Assembly: GCA_948567375.1 (NCBI GenBank)
Contig: OX419760.1
Span: 7,564,001-7,628,000 of the forward strand
Direction of reading: 5' to 3'
Origin: Lunularia cruciata
Taxonomy: Eukaryota > Streptophyta > Marchantiopsida > Lunulariales > Lunulariaceae
Length of the DNA: 64,000 nt
Part shown: piece by piece, positions 44,561 to 57,624 of the stretch
Numbering within the stretch: position 1 is the stretch's first letter
Layout of the letters: each line of letters opens with the position of its first letter
Notes under the pieces: model-generated
The model's database searches: none
The model's input: only the letters and a program-made list of their open reading frames with translations
Told to the model about the DNA's origin: nothing
Position numbers and translations under genes: made by a program

Positions 44561-46629
44561 ATGACAATAATGCATGATGCTCCTCTCTATATTTCCCCAT
44601 ACCTACAAAACCACAACCTCTCACATCCCAACTCACATGATAAATTATTATCTCTTCAAACCCTAAAAACTATAAACTCTTGTAACTTTCAATTCTCATC
44701 TTAAACAATTTCAAACAAAGTTCTCATGGAACTAGAGCATGAATACAAAGATATTAGAATACAAATTTCTTTACCAATCACTCTCAATGTGAAATAATCA
44801 CTCTAAGCCCTACAAAACCTAAAAGTCCTCATACTTTCTAATCAATTCTCCACAAACTTCAATCTATGCACCAATGGAACCAAAATTGAAAAATGAATAA
44901 AATATTCTATTCATTCATGTGATATATACCGGTGAGCTCTCCAAAAATCTTAAATATCTATTCTCTCATCTCTCCTTCTCTCTCTCATTTCTCTTCTCTC
45001 TCCGCTAGCCCCTCATAGGGATTCAAAATAGAAGATAGAATATATAAAAGTGTAAAGGTAATTAAGATGTAGTAAATGAGGTGATAAAGTTAGCAACTTA
45101 GCTCATATAAGATCTTTGATTGTTCTTTATGTTGTTGAATAAATTTCTACCATAATATGTAAATAGGAGGAAAAGCATGTACTTGTTTTTGGTTTTCACT
45201 AATAGACCTACACTTGTCGCATAAATTTTTTTACATTGTATTTAGTAAGAAATATTAATTTTGGATCTTTTCCCCAATTTAAATAAGTGATATGTAAATT
45301 AATTATGTCTGTTCAAATACAATTCAAACACATCTCAAAATTACTTTCCTCAATTCCATTCTTGTCAAATAAAATGTCATCTAAACTCAATTAAAATAAA
45401 CTATAAGAAATATTTAGGAGTGTAGAATCTCACTTTATATATTCATCTCTTTTAAATTATGCAAAAAAAATTTGATATTATATATATCAAATCCCTTTAA
45501 GTTTTTATTTAGAGAATATCACAAGAACTATAATGATTATAATACATAAATGGACAAAACAAAAAAGACTATCTCTAACTCTTTTCTTTCATGTTTGCAC
45601 CTACTAGCTTTGCAACTTCTATATCAATATTTGTTTTTATAATCTTATTTTTTATCCATATGTAATACTTTTTTGTCTTTTATCAATACATTGATAAAAG
45701 ACAAAAAATTATTATTTTCAAAAGAAAGACATAATTTACATTAATTTGAGTACATATTTGATTCCCTTTGTAACAATATGGTGTTAAGGAGAAAGGAAGT
45801 ATAATAAATCTCTATGACCATCATTTAGAGAACTCTTCTATTTTTATAATATTCATGTTTAACAAGATTACATAGTGAATATGTTTACTATCATCTAAGT
45901 AACAAGTGAGCAAAACTGGAACAAACTACAATTTCTAAGGTTTAAATTCTAACTTCATGAAATATAGTTAGGGTTATACTTCCCACTGACAATGTTTACT
46001 CATATGATATTCTTGCCCAAGATATTCATAAGTGGTTTATTATATTCAAATAATAACATAAAAACTATAAATAAAATATAATTAACACATTAAATCATGA
46101 AAGATAACTTGCACTTCTTGGATGTAGCTAATCCATTGTTGCCTTGAGTTTTTCTTCCTTCAACTTCATCTTCCATTAAAACCTTTTGACCTTAAAATAT
46201 AATATATTTAAATAAATTATAATTATATTAATGCAATATATGAATACCTTGAATGGATACCTTCCATTTTATCTCATCAACACCTTATGAATTATTTTAT
46301 GGATTATACAAACACCTTGAATAAATTGTTCTTTACATTGGTCTATTGAGAAACTTAAAATTTTCATGGATGAAATGCATTTTGCATTTGATGGATTGCT
46401 TGATAAGCTTTTTTTAGATAATAGGTTACTTTTAGCAATATAAAAAGAGAGTCAAATACTCATGTTTATAATGTGTTGCAATATTTATGCAAGTGGATAT
46501 AAATATTGCAACACTTATAGATAGGAGTATTTAACTCACATCTTGTATAACTTGATATAAAAAATACCTTCATATATTTATTGAGAAATGCATTTGATCT
46601 ATGAAAACTTAACTATTATTAGTGAGGCC
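44561..46629. other. AT-rich intergenic DNA
   Basis: No coding signal. It contains the perfect inverted repeat at 45669-45708. Confidence 0.6.
45669..45708. repeat. Perfect 19-bp inverted repeat (hairpin)
   Basis: Arms TTTTTTGTCTTTTATCAAT and ATTGATAAAAGACAAAAAA are exact reverse complements separated by only AC, forming a 40-bp near-palindrome. Confidence 0.95.
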
Positions 46630-48000
46630 AAAATGAAGAACAGTTTATTCATAGTGTACATATGATCCATTGAAACTTCAAAGGTATGGATGAGGCAAAT
46701 TAGAAGGCATCCATTCAAAGTATCCATACCTTATACAAAAGGTTATCTTTGATAAATCTCTTGGCAAGATATAGATTACCAAATATAAGGCTCTCTTTGA
46801 GGAATCTCTTGATGAGATAGTGATTTTTCCACACTCATTACAATGATATAGTTGTATGAAGAATCCGGCTATACTTCAAGATAAGCAATAAATATTCCTC
46901 ATTGCTTGTTTATTCAATCCACACAAATAAAAATAAAATAGAAGACTATCATCCTTCCTTGAAAAACATAACGTGAATGCTCCACAAGATGATATATCAT
47001 GCTTTAAAAAATCCTTCTCCATAAGAACTAGCAAGATTTTCCAATGATCTTTGACTTCCACCAAAACAAGGAATAGATAGGCCTACTAATAGGTGTGCTT
47101 TGAGGAAGAGAATCTATTCTAAATTCACACCTCAACTAAAAGCAAAATATTAAGTAGTTCAACTTAAACACGTCTATAAATATCCACAAATTCTTATCCC
47201 TTGTATGGCTTGATGTGGTCTTCCCATCCTTCATGCTTTCTACATGGTCTCCCTTTTACCCTTCAAATTGCCTTATTTCTTCTTAATCAACTCTTCCCGT
47301 CATATTTATATGAATTGAAAACACTTGTATCTCTCCAAAACACTCACACTAATATATTTATCTTACATCTTAAGTTTTGTAATGATGGAAATTTTCAATA
47401 AAGATGAAAACACTTGAGTTTTTTATGTGCAACTCAATATATGTTAGCTCAAAAACATCTATAAATTCTTGCAAAATCTCATCAACTACCTTTGAAAATT
47501 TATGCAATTATCTCTTCTTAATCAACTTTTTTGGCATGTTTATCCAAACAGCAAATATTTATATCCATTCCTTTATAGTTTTTCAACTTAACCTACACTA
47601 ATGTACTTAACTATTTTATTGAGTATTATGATTTTTAATATCAACAATAATTGTGCAAAATGTTGTTCTATACCTTGTGTAATCACTTGAAATTTATATT
47701 ATCCCCAATTTAATTGAATATAATGATTTTCAAGCCAAGATAATCCTAATATAATCTTATAGTATAGAGGTGTTCTTAGAGATTTTTTTAATTCTATAAT
47801 TCTGACCTAATCATGACTAGAATCAAACATGTATGCTATAATAAATGAACTTCCTTTCATTTAATATATGTGCAAGAAAATGCAACACTCTCATTGTAAA
47901 TTGAACTAGTACATAATTTTTTCTTCCACCTAAGTCTTATAAGAATGACATTGGAAAAAATTATAAAGATTAATGAAGTTATGTTTTTCAAATTCATAAA
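46630..48000 (-). pseudogene. Old Gypsy pol fragments
   Basis: 46876-47064 (minus) encodes LMEKDFLKHDISSCGAFTL, then KDDSLLFYFYLCGLNKQAM-RN, the start of a Gypsy reverse transcriptase. 47700-47800 matches the protease block of the LTR2 element (reverse complement of HYDVILGLPWLE) with many substitutions. No LTRs remain. An R3 core fragment lies between the two pieces. Confidence 0.65.
47195..47275 (-). repeat. R3 core fragment
   Basis: TTGTATGGCTTGATGTGGTC then TTCCCATCC, and further ATGGTCTCCCTTTTACCC; reverse complement of the R3 left end. Confidence 0.65.
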
Positions 48001-51000
48001 TGCATAAGAATTTATAGTATTCATTATATGCTTTTTGATTTATATCATGCACTACAATGCTTTCTCTTGTATTCAAGTTGTGTAATTTGTTGATTCTTTA
48101 TCATGCAACTTAGACAATATACACTACAACATCCAAGTTATTTATAATTAATATTTAATCTATTTCTTCTTATCCATAATCAAAAAGTGATTTGGATTGA
48201 ATAGCATCAATCTAAAAGAGTTACTTCATTCTCTTATGTAAAATATGCTAACATGACCTTTTGAGATCATGGACACACAAGTGTTGAATAAATAAAGCAA
48301 TCAAAATATTTTGTTAGTTGCCAAAGTTTTCTTGTAGGAATCTATATCCTTGTTATGATTCCATCAAGTATAAAATATCCATAAAAGAATCCAATGCTTC
48401 TCCTTTTATGAACCTATACAACTTACATATTAGACTTGTCAAAATAGATAACATAACTTTTTACCAGGCTTGTGTATTTTAGAAATAATTCAATCTTGTA
48501 TAGCTCCTAAAATATTGATGACTTGAAATATTAGATATTAATGTTCTCTTAAACTATTGCTAGTAGATTATGTTATACTTACTTTACTTGATAACTCAAT
48601 CAGAAGTTACTATGCCTTTGAGCTAGCTTGCAAACTTTAAGATTGTGTGATTTGCATCTAGTATGTTGTAGGTGTAAAAATATTGCTTGTAACAAATAAC
48701 AAATTTTCTACTTCTCTTACAACTCCCACCAATCATTTTGGCTTAGGTGAGAAGGCACATTTCTCCTCTTTCTAGAACAAAACATTGTTGTGATTGAGTA
48801 TGTGCTTTTAGAAATCAAGTTAGATGCATAGTTTATTATATGACCTAAATTACAAGGTTATGTACCTTTTCCATCCCTATTACTATCATTATCTATATCA
48901 AGAGAAATAAGAGTCTAAATCAAAATGTAAATTATGCTCGTCCATCTTTGACCATAATTGGAATTTGGAAATTTGAGGTATTAAGGATTCTCTTGATAAA
49001 CAGGAAGTTTACAAGAGAGTCTTATGAAAATATTTGTTTAAGAATTGAAGAAATTATACATACACACAACATAGATAAAAGATTCTTCATAATTAAAAAG
49101 GATTATTCAAGTGGACCATAGAGTCCACCCAAGTGATTCTTATCCTTATACTACTAAAGAAGACAAACATAGAAGATAACAAGTATTAAACATAGACTTG
49201 AAGAGGTAGATAAATAACAACATAATATATACTCCAGGCAGAGATAACCCAAGCCTATAAGAAGGTTCTTACGAGCCTTAATGGAAAACTGATCGTTAAG
49301 AACTTTCTATGAACTTTTCTAATAAGTACTGTTTGTTGTATCTTTCAAAACTCTATACAAGTCTAGTAGGATTAATTCCACTAAATTACTGTAATCATTC
49401 TTATATAATTTTCATACCATTCTATTTTCTTCTCTTAGATTGCATGATCAATGTTATGTCACTCTTCATCATTACCTCCACCCAATAAATTTTACACTTA
49501 TTTACATCTTCAATATATATTGAAAGGTTTTCATCCCATATTTATACTTGAGAGTATTATCAAAGTGAGGTTATATTACCACACAAATTTTTTTATAACT
49601 CTTGCAAAGACCATAAGCATTCAGAATGAACCTAACTATGAAAATTACTATAAAAGAAAAAATTAATTAATTAAGAGATAGTAATAAAAAATAATAATTT
49701 ATGGAAATGGATTAAGAACCATGAAATTTCATGGGTCATTCTTTTTACACACCATGTAATATTTTTACCAGATTCTCCATAAAGTGATATTGCAATTTAC
49801 AAGTTTTGTAATCATTACATTGTTTGAACTTGCTATTTGTTACTTTTTTACCCTCTTTGAAGAGTGTTCATGATAATCTTCCTTGATTACAAATTGTCAG
49901 TATACTTTGGATAATGCTACAACTTAGATAGTTTGATGACACTTATATAAACAATTAGATGGTTTGTTTCAAATCCGCCTATAGCTTATGCAATTAGAAA
50001 AAGGTTAAAATAAGCTAAACCCTAAACTGAAAAGTGATTTTTTGAAGTAAGTAAATATTTTCTATTTGGTGAGTATTGTTGAACATTGTTTGCTAAGAAC
50101 TAAATAACACATTTGAAAAATTTAGAGATTTATTTATTTATTTTTATTTATCTATCATTGAAATTTATTTTGTTCTTTGGCTACAAATACAAACAAGTAA
50201 TAAAGATATAGATGTTAACATATTCCCTCAAAACACTCTACTTTTAGAATTATAACTTTATCTAATTAAGAGTTTTACAATTATAAAGTAGTATTGTTTA
50301 TCTAGTTTGTATTTTTTTGAATACACTTAAGCCTATATTTACTAAAATCTATTTAATTTCTTCAATGTAAATTTAATACAGCTAGAAAGCTCAATTTGAA
50401 TATTATATATATAAATCTATTAGAGATAAAGCTCGCTCAACATGATGGATCTATTTTATATTTTAAATCTTATGATTTTAATCAATTTTACTAATCAATC
50501 CAAAATGTGATTATCACAAAATCTTTAAAGTAATTAACAATAACAATAGTAATTGACATTGATTGATTGATTGATTTATTACGTAAGCTATTCTGAATCA
50601 CATGTACTAGATACATAATAAATGAAAATCCAAACTGATTCGTGAGTACTAACTACTTGAATTGATTAGTTTTTTTATACTAACTAGTATAGATGTCACA
50701 AATACATTCTTATCTTTTACATGAAATATTTTTAGTAAGCAATGGATGCATACTGGTGAGAACAGTCTTTCATATGATGGTATTGAAGGCTTATTTAAAT
50801 TATTATAACTTTTATAAGAATATTGTTGAAAACTGAATTTAGTTATTTGGTATTTGCATGTGTGATTATGAATTCTAGTTCTCATATGTAAGCTTATGAT
50901 TAATAATATCTATAAGTTTACATAATTATTATTCATCTTGAGATACACCATGTTTAATCTTTTATTGTTAAGTTTTTTTACTTCCATTATATTTAAATAA

Positions 51001-54000
51001 ATAAGAATAGATATAATTCATACTATGTTATATAATTTTAATATATTTATTCATGATAATAAAAGTAATTTTTTAATTACTTATTGTCTTGTATCCATCT
51101 TGGTTTATGTGAACTGCTTTATATTTCAAAGCAAATGTTCAATGTACTAAGATAGTAAATCAACACTTTTATTTAGAAATATTAGGTGCTTAAAGTCACT
51201 AGAAAACTCTCAATATATTAAAATATATATATGTATTATTAAATAATAGTTTTAAGAATTGTAGAACCTTTGGAGGAAAGAAGTATCAAAATTACATTAT
51301 CTCTGGTATCTTAAATAAATATTTATTGAATCCTTTGTGCTCTCTGCTCTCCTCTCTTTCAACGTTTGTTATATATATATTTATATATAATGGATTCTTG
51401 ACAATGATGTCTAGTGATAGTAGCAAAATTATTCAAAATTAAATATATAATTATCATGGTTACAAAACATGGGAATTTGAACTATATTTATATTGATTTT
51501 CTAAGCAGAGTAATCAATTGCATATTTTACTAACTCACAACTAATGTTTAAATCTCATTTAATATTCGGTAATCTTGTTAACCTATGACAAAACTCATTG
51601 ATGTTACTTGGCCTTAGCTCGTCGGTGACTCCTTATCCATCTTCATTGATCACTCATCTAGCCTTGGTTATGTTACAAACTCTAAAATTATCAAAGTTAT
51701 CAGAGTTATTAACTTAAATTTAGTAGTAAAACTTAGATTTTGACCAATAATCAATGAAGTTGTTAATACTTTGACATGGTTAAATATATAGACTCCAAAG
51801 AAGTCACTTGGAACACTGCCATGATGAATTGCCAAGAAATTTACAAGAAGGTATATCAAGTTGCACACTCTTATTAAACGTCCATAGTTTAAGATCATCT
51901 AAAGGACTTGTTAAACTATAAGTGTGAAATAGAAATGAAAGTCAAAAGAATAGGAAAGGAAAACAAAACCATGAATGAAAGTGGTATTATTTGCTAAATG
52001 GTCAAATAAAAAAGATAAAAGACAAAAATAGAAACAACATTGTAATCATTTGAAAAATCATGAAGTAGAGGAAAGGATACATTCAATCAAATAAATAAGT
52101 AAAATGTCATCCTTTTATATATTATGAAAATTATAATATTAAATTCATAATATCAAAAACCGAAATTATATATAAAAAATGTGTAAATAATTGAAAATGT
52201 TTACTCCAAGATGATATAAAATTGAACTTTTAAAGATATCATGCCAAATTAGTTATGAAAGACCCTAAAATAGGTCAAATAACACATGTTTACTTCAAAC
52301 CTAATATAAGCTATATACCCATCTTTTAAGGTTTATCTCACTTAATGGAATTGATTTTAAAACTATTTTTAGTAATGCAAGTCAGAGTCCTTCAGAAATA
52401 TTATAATTTCTTATAGTGTAACAAAAATTGCATCTCATTCAGATACAATATGAGTTTCTCATAAGCTCCAAATAATTCATACCTCTACTTATCATTTATC
52501 ATATTAAGTAAAATATTGAACTCAAAATTTAAGAATACAAACTATTTGCAAGAAATTACAAATGTACATCGAATTAGCAATACTTAAATTATAAACAATA
52601 AATTTAGATGATATGAATAACTACACAAAGATTGACCTATTAATATTCAACTTCAAACTTCTAATTAATTACAATCTATAAATTGAAAATTACATCATCG
52701 AATAGATCATTTCTATATAAATGTTCTGATCAATCATACTCATTCATCTGACTATCTTCAACATGATATATAAATCAAAGGTCATAAGTTTGCACTTGGT
52801 ATTTCTATAGCATTGTGAACAAGGACATCCTATATTTGAATATCCATGCTATGATTATATATTCACATACACATGCATTTTATATATAACATATATACAT
52901 GTATTATATGAATGAAGTGAATATAAAAGCAGTATATTTAATCTTAGTATGTTATAGCTATGATGTAAAATCATAGTGTATGATTTAGTAATTTCTCATT
53001 GACATATTCTCCCCTCCAAAAATAGAGGATGAATTATCTCCAAACATATTAGCATCATATACAAGAATGTATTGTACTAAGTATTCTTTTATGATGGAAA
53101 TATCTGATATGCAAATATGGACTTAACGCATTTGATGAATTTAAAAATAAAACTTGATTCTATTTAGAAGCTAAAACAAGTTGTAAAATAATATAATTAA
53201 TAAAAATTATTATATCACTTGAGTTTTATTTCAATCTAAGTTTAAGTGGTTGAAAGTGATTTCATGACATATTTAATATACAATATACATAATTTATTTC
53301 CTTTTTGGCTGTATTATTATTTAAATCATCAGTTTAAACAATCAAAGTATAGATCATTACAAAAAAGTGGAGGTTACAGATATAATAATGACTCAAATAG
53401 TAGTACACTCTCACCAAGTATTCACTCATTTTGTGTAACTGACTTCACTCTCAAGTCAGTTAGTACGTTCAATACAAAAAGTGAATATATATTAAGAAGA
53501 TGGTATATTCTCTATATTTATTTAGGAAAAAGATGGAAACAGTGATAAAGAACTACCTAAAGTATTCAGAATACTTAGTTTTAAATAATTAATATTACTT
53601 ATCTTAATTCAATTTACACTTTGCTTAGAATACAAGAAGGGTTTATCTAACTTGAGGGTTTAATTTTCTGCTAACATCCTATTATTATTTTCCTGTTAAT
53701 ATATAATTATTTTGATCCAGGTGTAATGTTGCTTCAAAGATGTAATAAGAGTAACCTATATAATAGTAACCATTCATCTATTGAAGCCCTTGAAGCTTAC
53801 CATGAGAAGAATAGTTTTTAGACATTCATTGATTCGATGGTTAGATAATAAGTAACTTATGAGAGCCATAATTCATCATAGTTCAGACTCGAAGAGAAAG
53901 AAGATAATGAATAACTTATGAGAAACATCATTCATCATAGTTCAGACTCAAAGAGGGAGAAGATTGCAATTCCTTAGCTCTGCATTTTAATTCAAGTTAA

Positions 54001-54019
54001 AAAATAACTTCTAATGCAT
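48001..54019. other. AT-rich intergenic DNA, no gene seen
   Basis: Six kilobases of stop-dense AT-rich sequence. I found no LTR boundary, protein block or RNA gene in it. Confidence 0.6.
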
Positions 54020-54110
54020 TTTCTATGCTTAAGAAATGCTCTTGATGGGACCTTCCCATCTTCTTATTTTCGTGCTGTGTCACTTTTCTTTTCTATGTCT
54101 AAGAAAATCT
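54020..54110 (-). repeat. Divergent R3 core fragment
   Basis: CTCTTGATGGGACCTTCCCA then TCTTCTTATTTTCGTGC resembles the reverse complement of the R3 core, with more mismatches than the other copies. Confidence 0.4.
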
Positions 54111-54148
54111 TAATAAAGCAAATCCTACCTAAATCAATACTTTTATTG

Positions 54149-54300
54149 CGAATCGTGGTCAACAAAATGAAAAGCAGTTTAGTTTCTGTAAATCTGTAAA
54201 TCGTATCCTCATGCCTTGAACCTTTGAATAAAGATTCTCAAAATGGTAAGAATCTTTATTGATGCTTTGGGTATGAATGTCATTGACCACGACTGCAAAG
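54149..54300. repeat. Imperfect inverted repeat with 12-bp hairpin centre
   Basis: Centre: AATAAAGATTCT (54227-54238) and AGAATCTTTATT (54249-54260). Outer arms: CGTGGTCAA near 54155 and TTGACCACG near 54285. It may be a MITE relic. Confidence 0.6.
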
Positions 54301-55521
54301 TCAGTTAGGATATTTTGGGATCTGATCATAAAGTTCAATTAAGTCCTAAAACATAGGAAAAGGAATCTACGATCTGTAAATCCAGATCGTTGGTCTTTGG
54401 TATATTAATAGGAGCTCCAAACCTGACGCAAGAACAAGATAAAATATAATTCTAATACTTCACCTTTATCCATGGTAATATCCTCTTTTCTCTACATACT
54501 ACGTGTTAAAGTCACTAAATAAAATAGAATAAAAGAAAGAAAGAGAGAAGAAGTTTTTCTATACACACTATGTGCTAAAGTCTATAATAAAATGCAATAA
54601 AGTTAAGAAAGAGAGAAAAAGTGGGAGAAGTATACTTTAATTTATAGAATTTTTAGAAGACAAAAGGTAATTCTACTCAAATTCTAGAATTAATTTATAT
54701 GAAACATGATGTATCTTTTGACAGATGTATGTATCAAAAGTATTAGAAACGTTAGAAGTAAAGAAACAGTTAGATCCAACAGCAATAAAAGTAAAAAGGA
54801 CAAAGTGATTCAAATAAATCTTATGATTGTGATAACTTTCGAGGCAACATGAGAATCACTCCAATGCTATTAGAGGGTAAATTCTTGGTCTCGAATGAAA
54901 TATTATTTTATATTCTACTGGTATATGATGCCAAAATAGACCTGGAGGTGCAGTTCTTACAGACAGCCCAAACGGAACCTACATCAATAAATGTTTAAAA
55001 GACATTCTATACAGTGCTGACCTTATGTAAAATAACTACAATTATAAAATATAAAACTATACATCGTAGGAAAAACGAAGGATCACTTATAAAGTAGGAT
55101 CTGGACCTACACATCTAAATTCAGAGGGACCTTTTTAGAGCTCTGTCAACCATCATATCTATATTCGTAGCTGCTGCTAAATACAGTTCAATCTAGTCGT
55201 TGTGTCTGAAAAGACTATAGCTGAACTAAGTTACGATATTCAGAACAGTTTTAACCGTCCTGACCTCATTTGAACTTCTTATTTTGGAAGTTTAAAAGCG
55301 TTTCAAATTTTGCTTTTTCTAGTTCGCTAAATAAATCACACAGGTGGACTTAGTTTTAATTAAACTTCTCCAGCCATTGTGCGAAACTTGGAGTATCCCC
55401 AAATTTAGTGGCAACTAACTGGATTTAGTCATCACGTCGGAAGAAGAGAAAGGACCACTCTATCATACTTAGATACAACATTCAATACCAAATGAGTTTA
55501 AAACGCTAATCCAGCTAAATT

Positions 55522-55561
55522 AAGTGTGACTCAGAGATGGAAGCCTCTCTGAGTCACACTT
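55522..55561. repeat. Perfect 16-bp hairpin
   Basis: AAGTGTGACTCAGAGA and TCTCTGAGTCACACTT, loop TGGAAGCC. Not AT-only, so unlikely by chance in this composition. Confidence 0.95.
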
Positions 55562-57000
55562 GGCCCCTCGGAGCTGGAAATAAAGACCGTTGAGAACTAC
55601 ACTTAGTAGTAGATATAGTATAAGGACAGTGCTATAGTATAACGAATCCTGCGCTAGGCTAGGCGTGACCTCTAGTAGGCTAACAAAGTTCGCACACTGA
55701 CAAACTGTATCTTATTATTCGGTTACTAAGGCTTGACACATGACGGTGGTAGTGTTCACATTTTAAGATGTACTTCCTATAGAATAGATCCTATTCAAGC
55801 ATTGTTGTATAAAATAAAATACAATATAAAGTACTATATAGTAGGATAAATAAGAAAACGCTAGAATCCTAGGACAAATATATTTTAGTGGTAACTGATT
55901 TTTAGATAACGGATGGTATTATTATTTGCATATAGATGATATACTTAACCACTCGAAAAGGATCTCTGACATTCTATAAAATCAGTAAAAGAGAAATTGG
56001 AGTATTCCCAACAGAACAGTGGTAATCTCATTTTAGGTTATTTAGACATGTATCAAAGGAGATAATTGTGAGTTATCCCAAGCTGTTGTCATTTCACGTA
56101 AATGAGATATCTTCTTACATTGTTGGCAAATTTTGTTTGTTTGTATTCTTTAATATAATTTGTAATCATAGTTTGAGTATCACTGTACTCCTTGTATTTT
56201 AAGATTTTTGATGTTTATTTTTTCTTGGATAGGTCTTATTATATTTGCAATACGTTTTATATTATAAGTGATTTATTTAAAATAGCAAGATTTATTTTAG
56301 AGTTATATATTAAAATATAAAGAGATTATTATAATACTAGAACAGTTTTGATATTTATTCCAGTCTTATAAAATAAGAATAATATTGAGTTACTTGATTT
56401 AAATACTGTTTATCATTAATAATATATATTATATGAATCAGTATTAGATTCTGAAATGAGTGAATTGTTTTCACTCTTAAAAAAACTAGAAATCTAAAGA
56501 ACTCTATTAACTTTTACCTATATTTAAGTTTGATTAGATAAGACTAGTTGGAAATATTTTCTTAAATTACAGCTATATTAACTAGCTTGCCTTTTCAGTA
56601 TTAACTTTTACCTATATTTAAGTTTGATTAGATAAGACTAGTTGGAAATATTTTCTAAAATTACAGCTTTATTAACTAGCTTTCCTTTTCAGCATCAATA
56701 CTTTAATGTCATGTGAGCATAATGAAAAAATCTGTAGTTAATTTATTTTTAAATAGACACTATTTCATTCTAATATAAAATTTAAATTTAAGTCTAAGTA
56801 CTTAAATATATTAATACCTCCAAAAAGACAAAATTTTATTCTATATTCATAAATATAAATTTTATTTATAGTCAATGTTTGTTATAATTTTATCATCATA
56901 TACTGTATACCATACATACAATTGACATGAAAAATTAATATTCTTCTCTTCAACCCAACAAGAAAGTTTTGAAAGCATATACCCTATACTTTAAAAGGAA
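55562..57000. other. AT-rich intergenic DNA upstream of the glucanase gene
   Basis: No gene seen. It contains the 94-bp tandem duplication listed separately. Confidence 0.6.
56505..56692. repeat. 94-bp tandem duplication
   Basis: Two adjacent copies beginning TATTAACTTTTACCTATATT and ending CCTTTTCAG, with only a few differences. Confidence 0.95.
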
Positions 57001-57624
57001 ACCAAAACCCCTTAACGTCACTATATATGTACCTACTCTACGATGAGTACCTATAACTGTGAACTGTTACGGCGAACGGCGGGCCTTCGTATCCAAAACG
57101 GCGCTCTGTCCAGACAGGGACACTTGAGGCTCCGCCAGATAACGGGTCAATGGTACATAATGATGGGTTAGGGTTTTTAATTTCCGGCCGGGTGAACATT
57201 CATTCTCTTTAGATAAAACGAGTGTGAATCGGATTCGGTCTCTAAAAGTGCAACAGGAGTAGCAGACGCAGATCAATGAGTGATTTCTCTCTCGAGCTGC
57301 GCTTCTGCAAGTAAGCGAGCTACACCGAAGTGCACTCTGTGTAACCCATCACTCTTGTTCCTGTTGCTGCTGCATCGTCATCTCAAGGAGTTTATTCCTC
57401 TAGAAGTTGTTTGTCTTCTCTAAGAATGCTTTATTTCGTGATCCCTTGAAATCCCAAGTTGTCGTTGTTGCTACAGCTGCGAATAGGTGATTACATGTTG
57501 CGAAGATAGTGAAAGGAAAATAATATTGTGAGTAAAGTTTGTAGAAACCAGCGTTTTATAAGAGTAGAGAGGGACAATCTCGGAGAAGGAGAAAAGTCCC
57601 GAGATCGAAGGCAGGTTAGTTGCC
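57001..57624 (+). promoter_or_regulatory. Putative promoter and 5' UTR of the glucanase gene
   Basis: A TATA-like CTATATATG lies at 57021-57029 where base composition shifts from AT-rich to gene-like. A telo-box-type TTAGGGTTTTT is at 57168. A 12-residue upstream ORF starts with ATG at 57276. CAA-GTAAGC at 57309 and GAAGGCAG at 57613 could be the donor and acceptor of a 5' UTR intron. These are sequence-based guesses. Confidence 0.4.
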
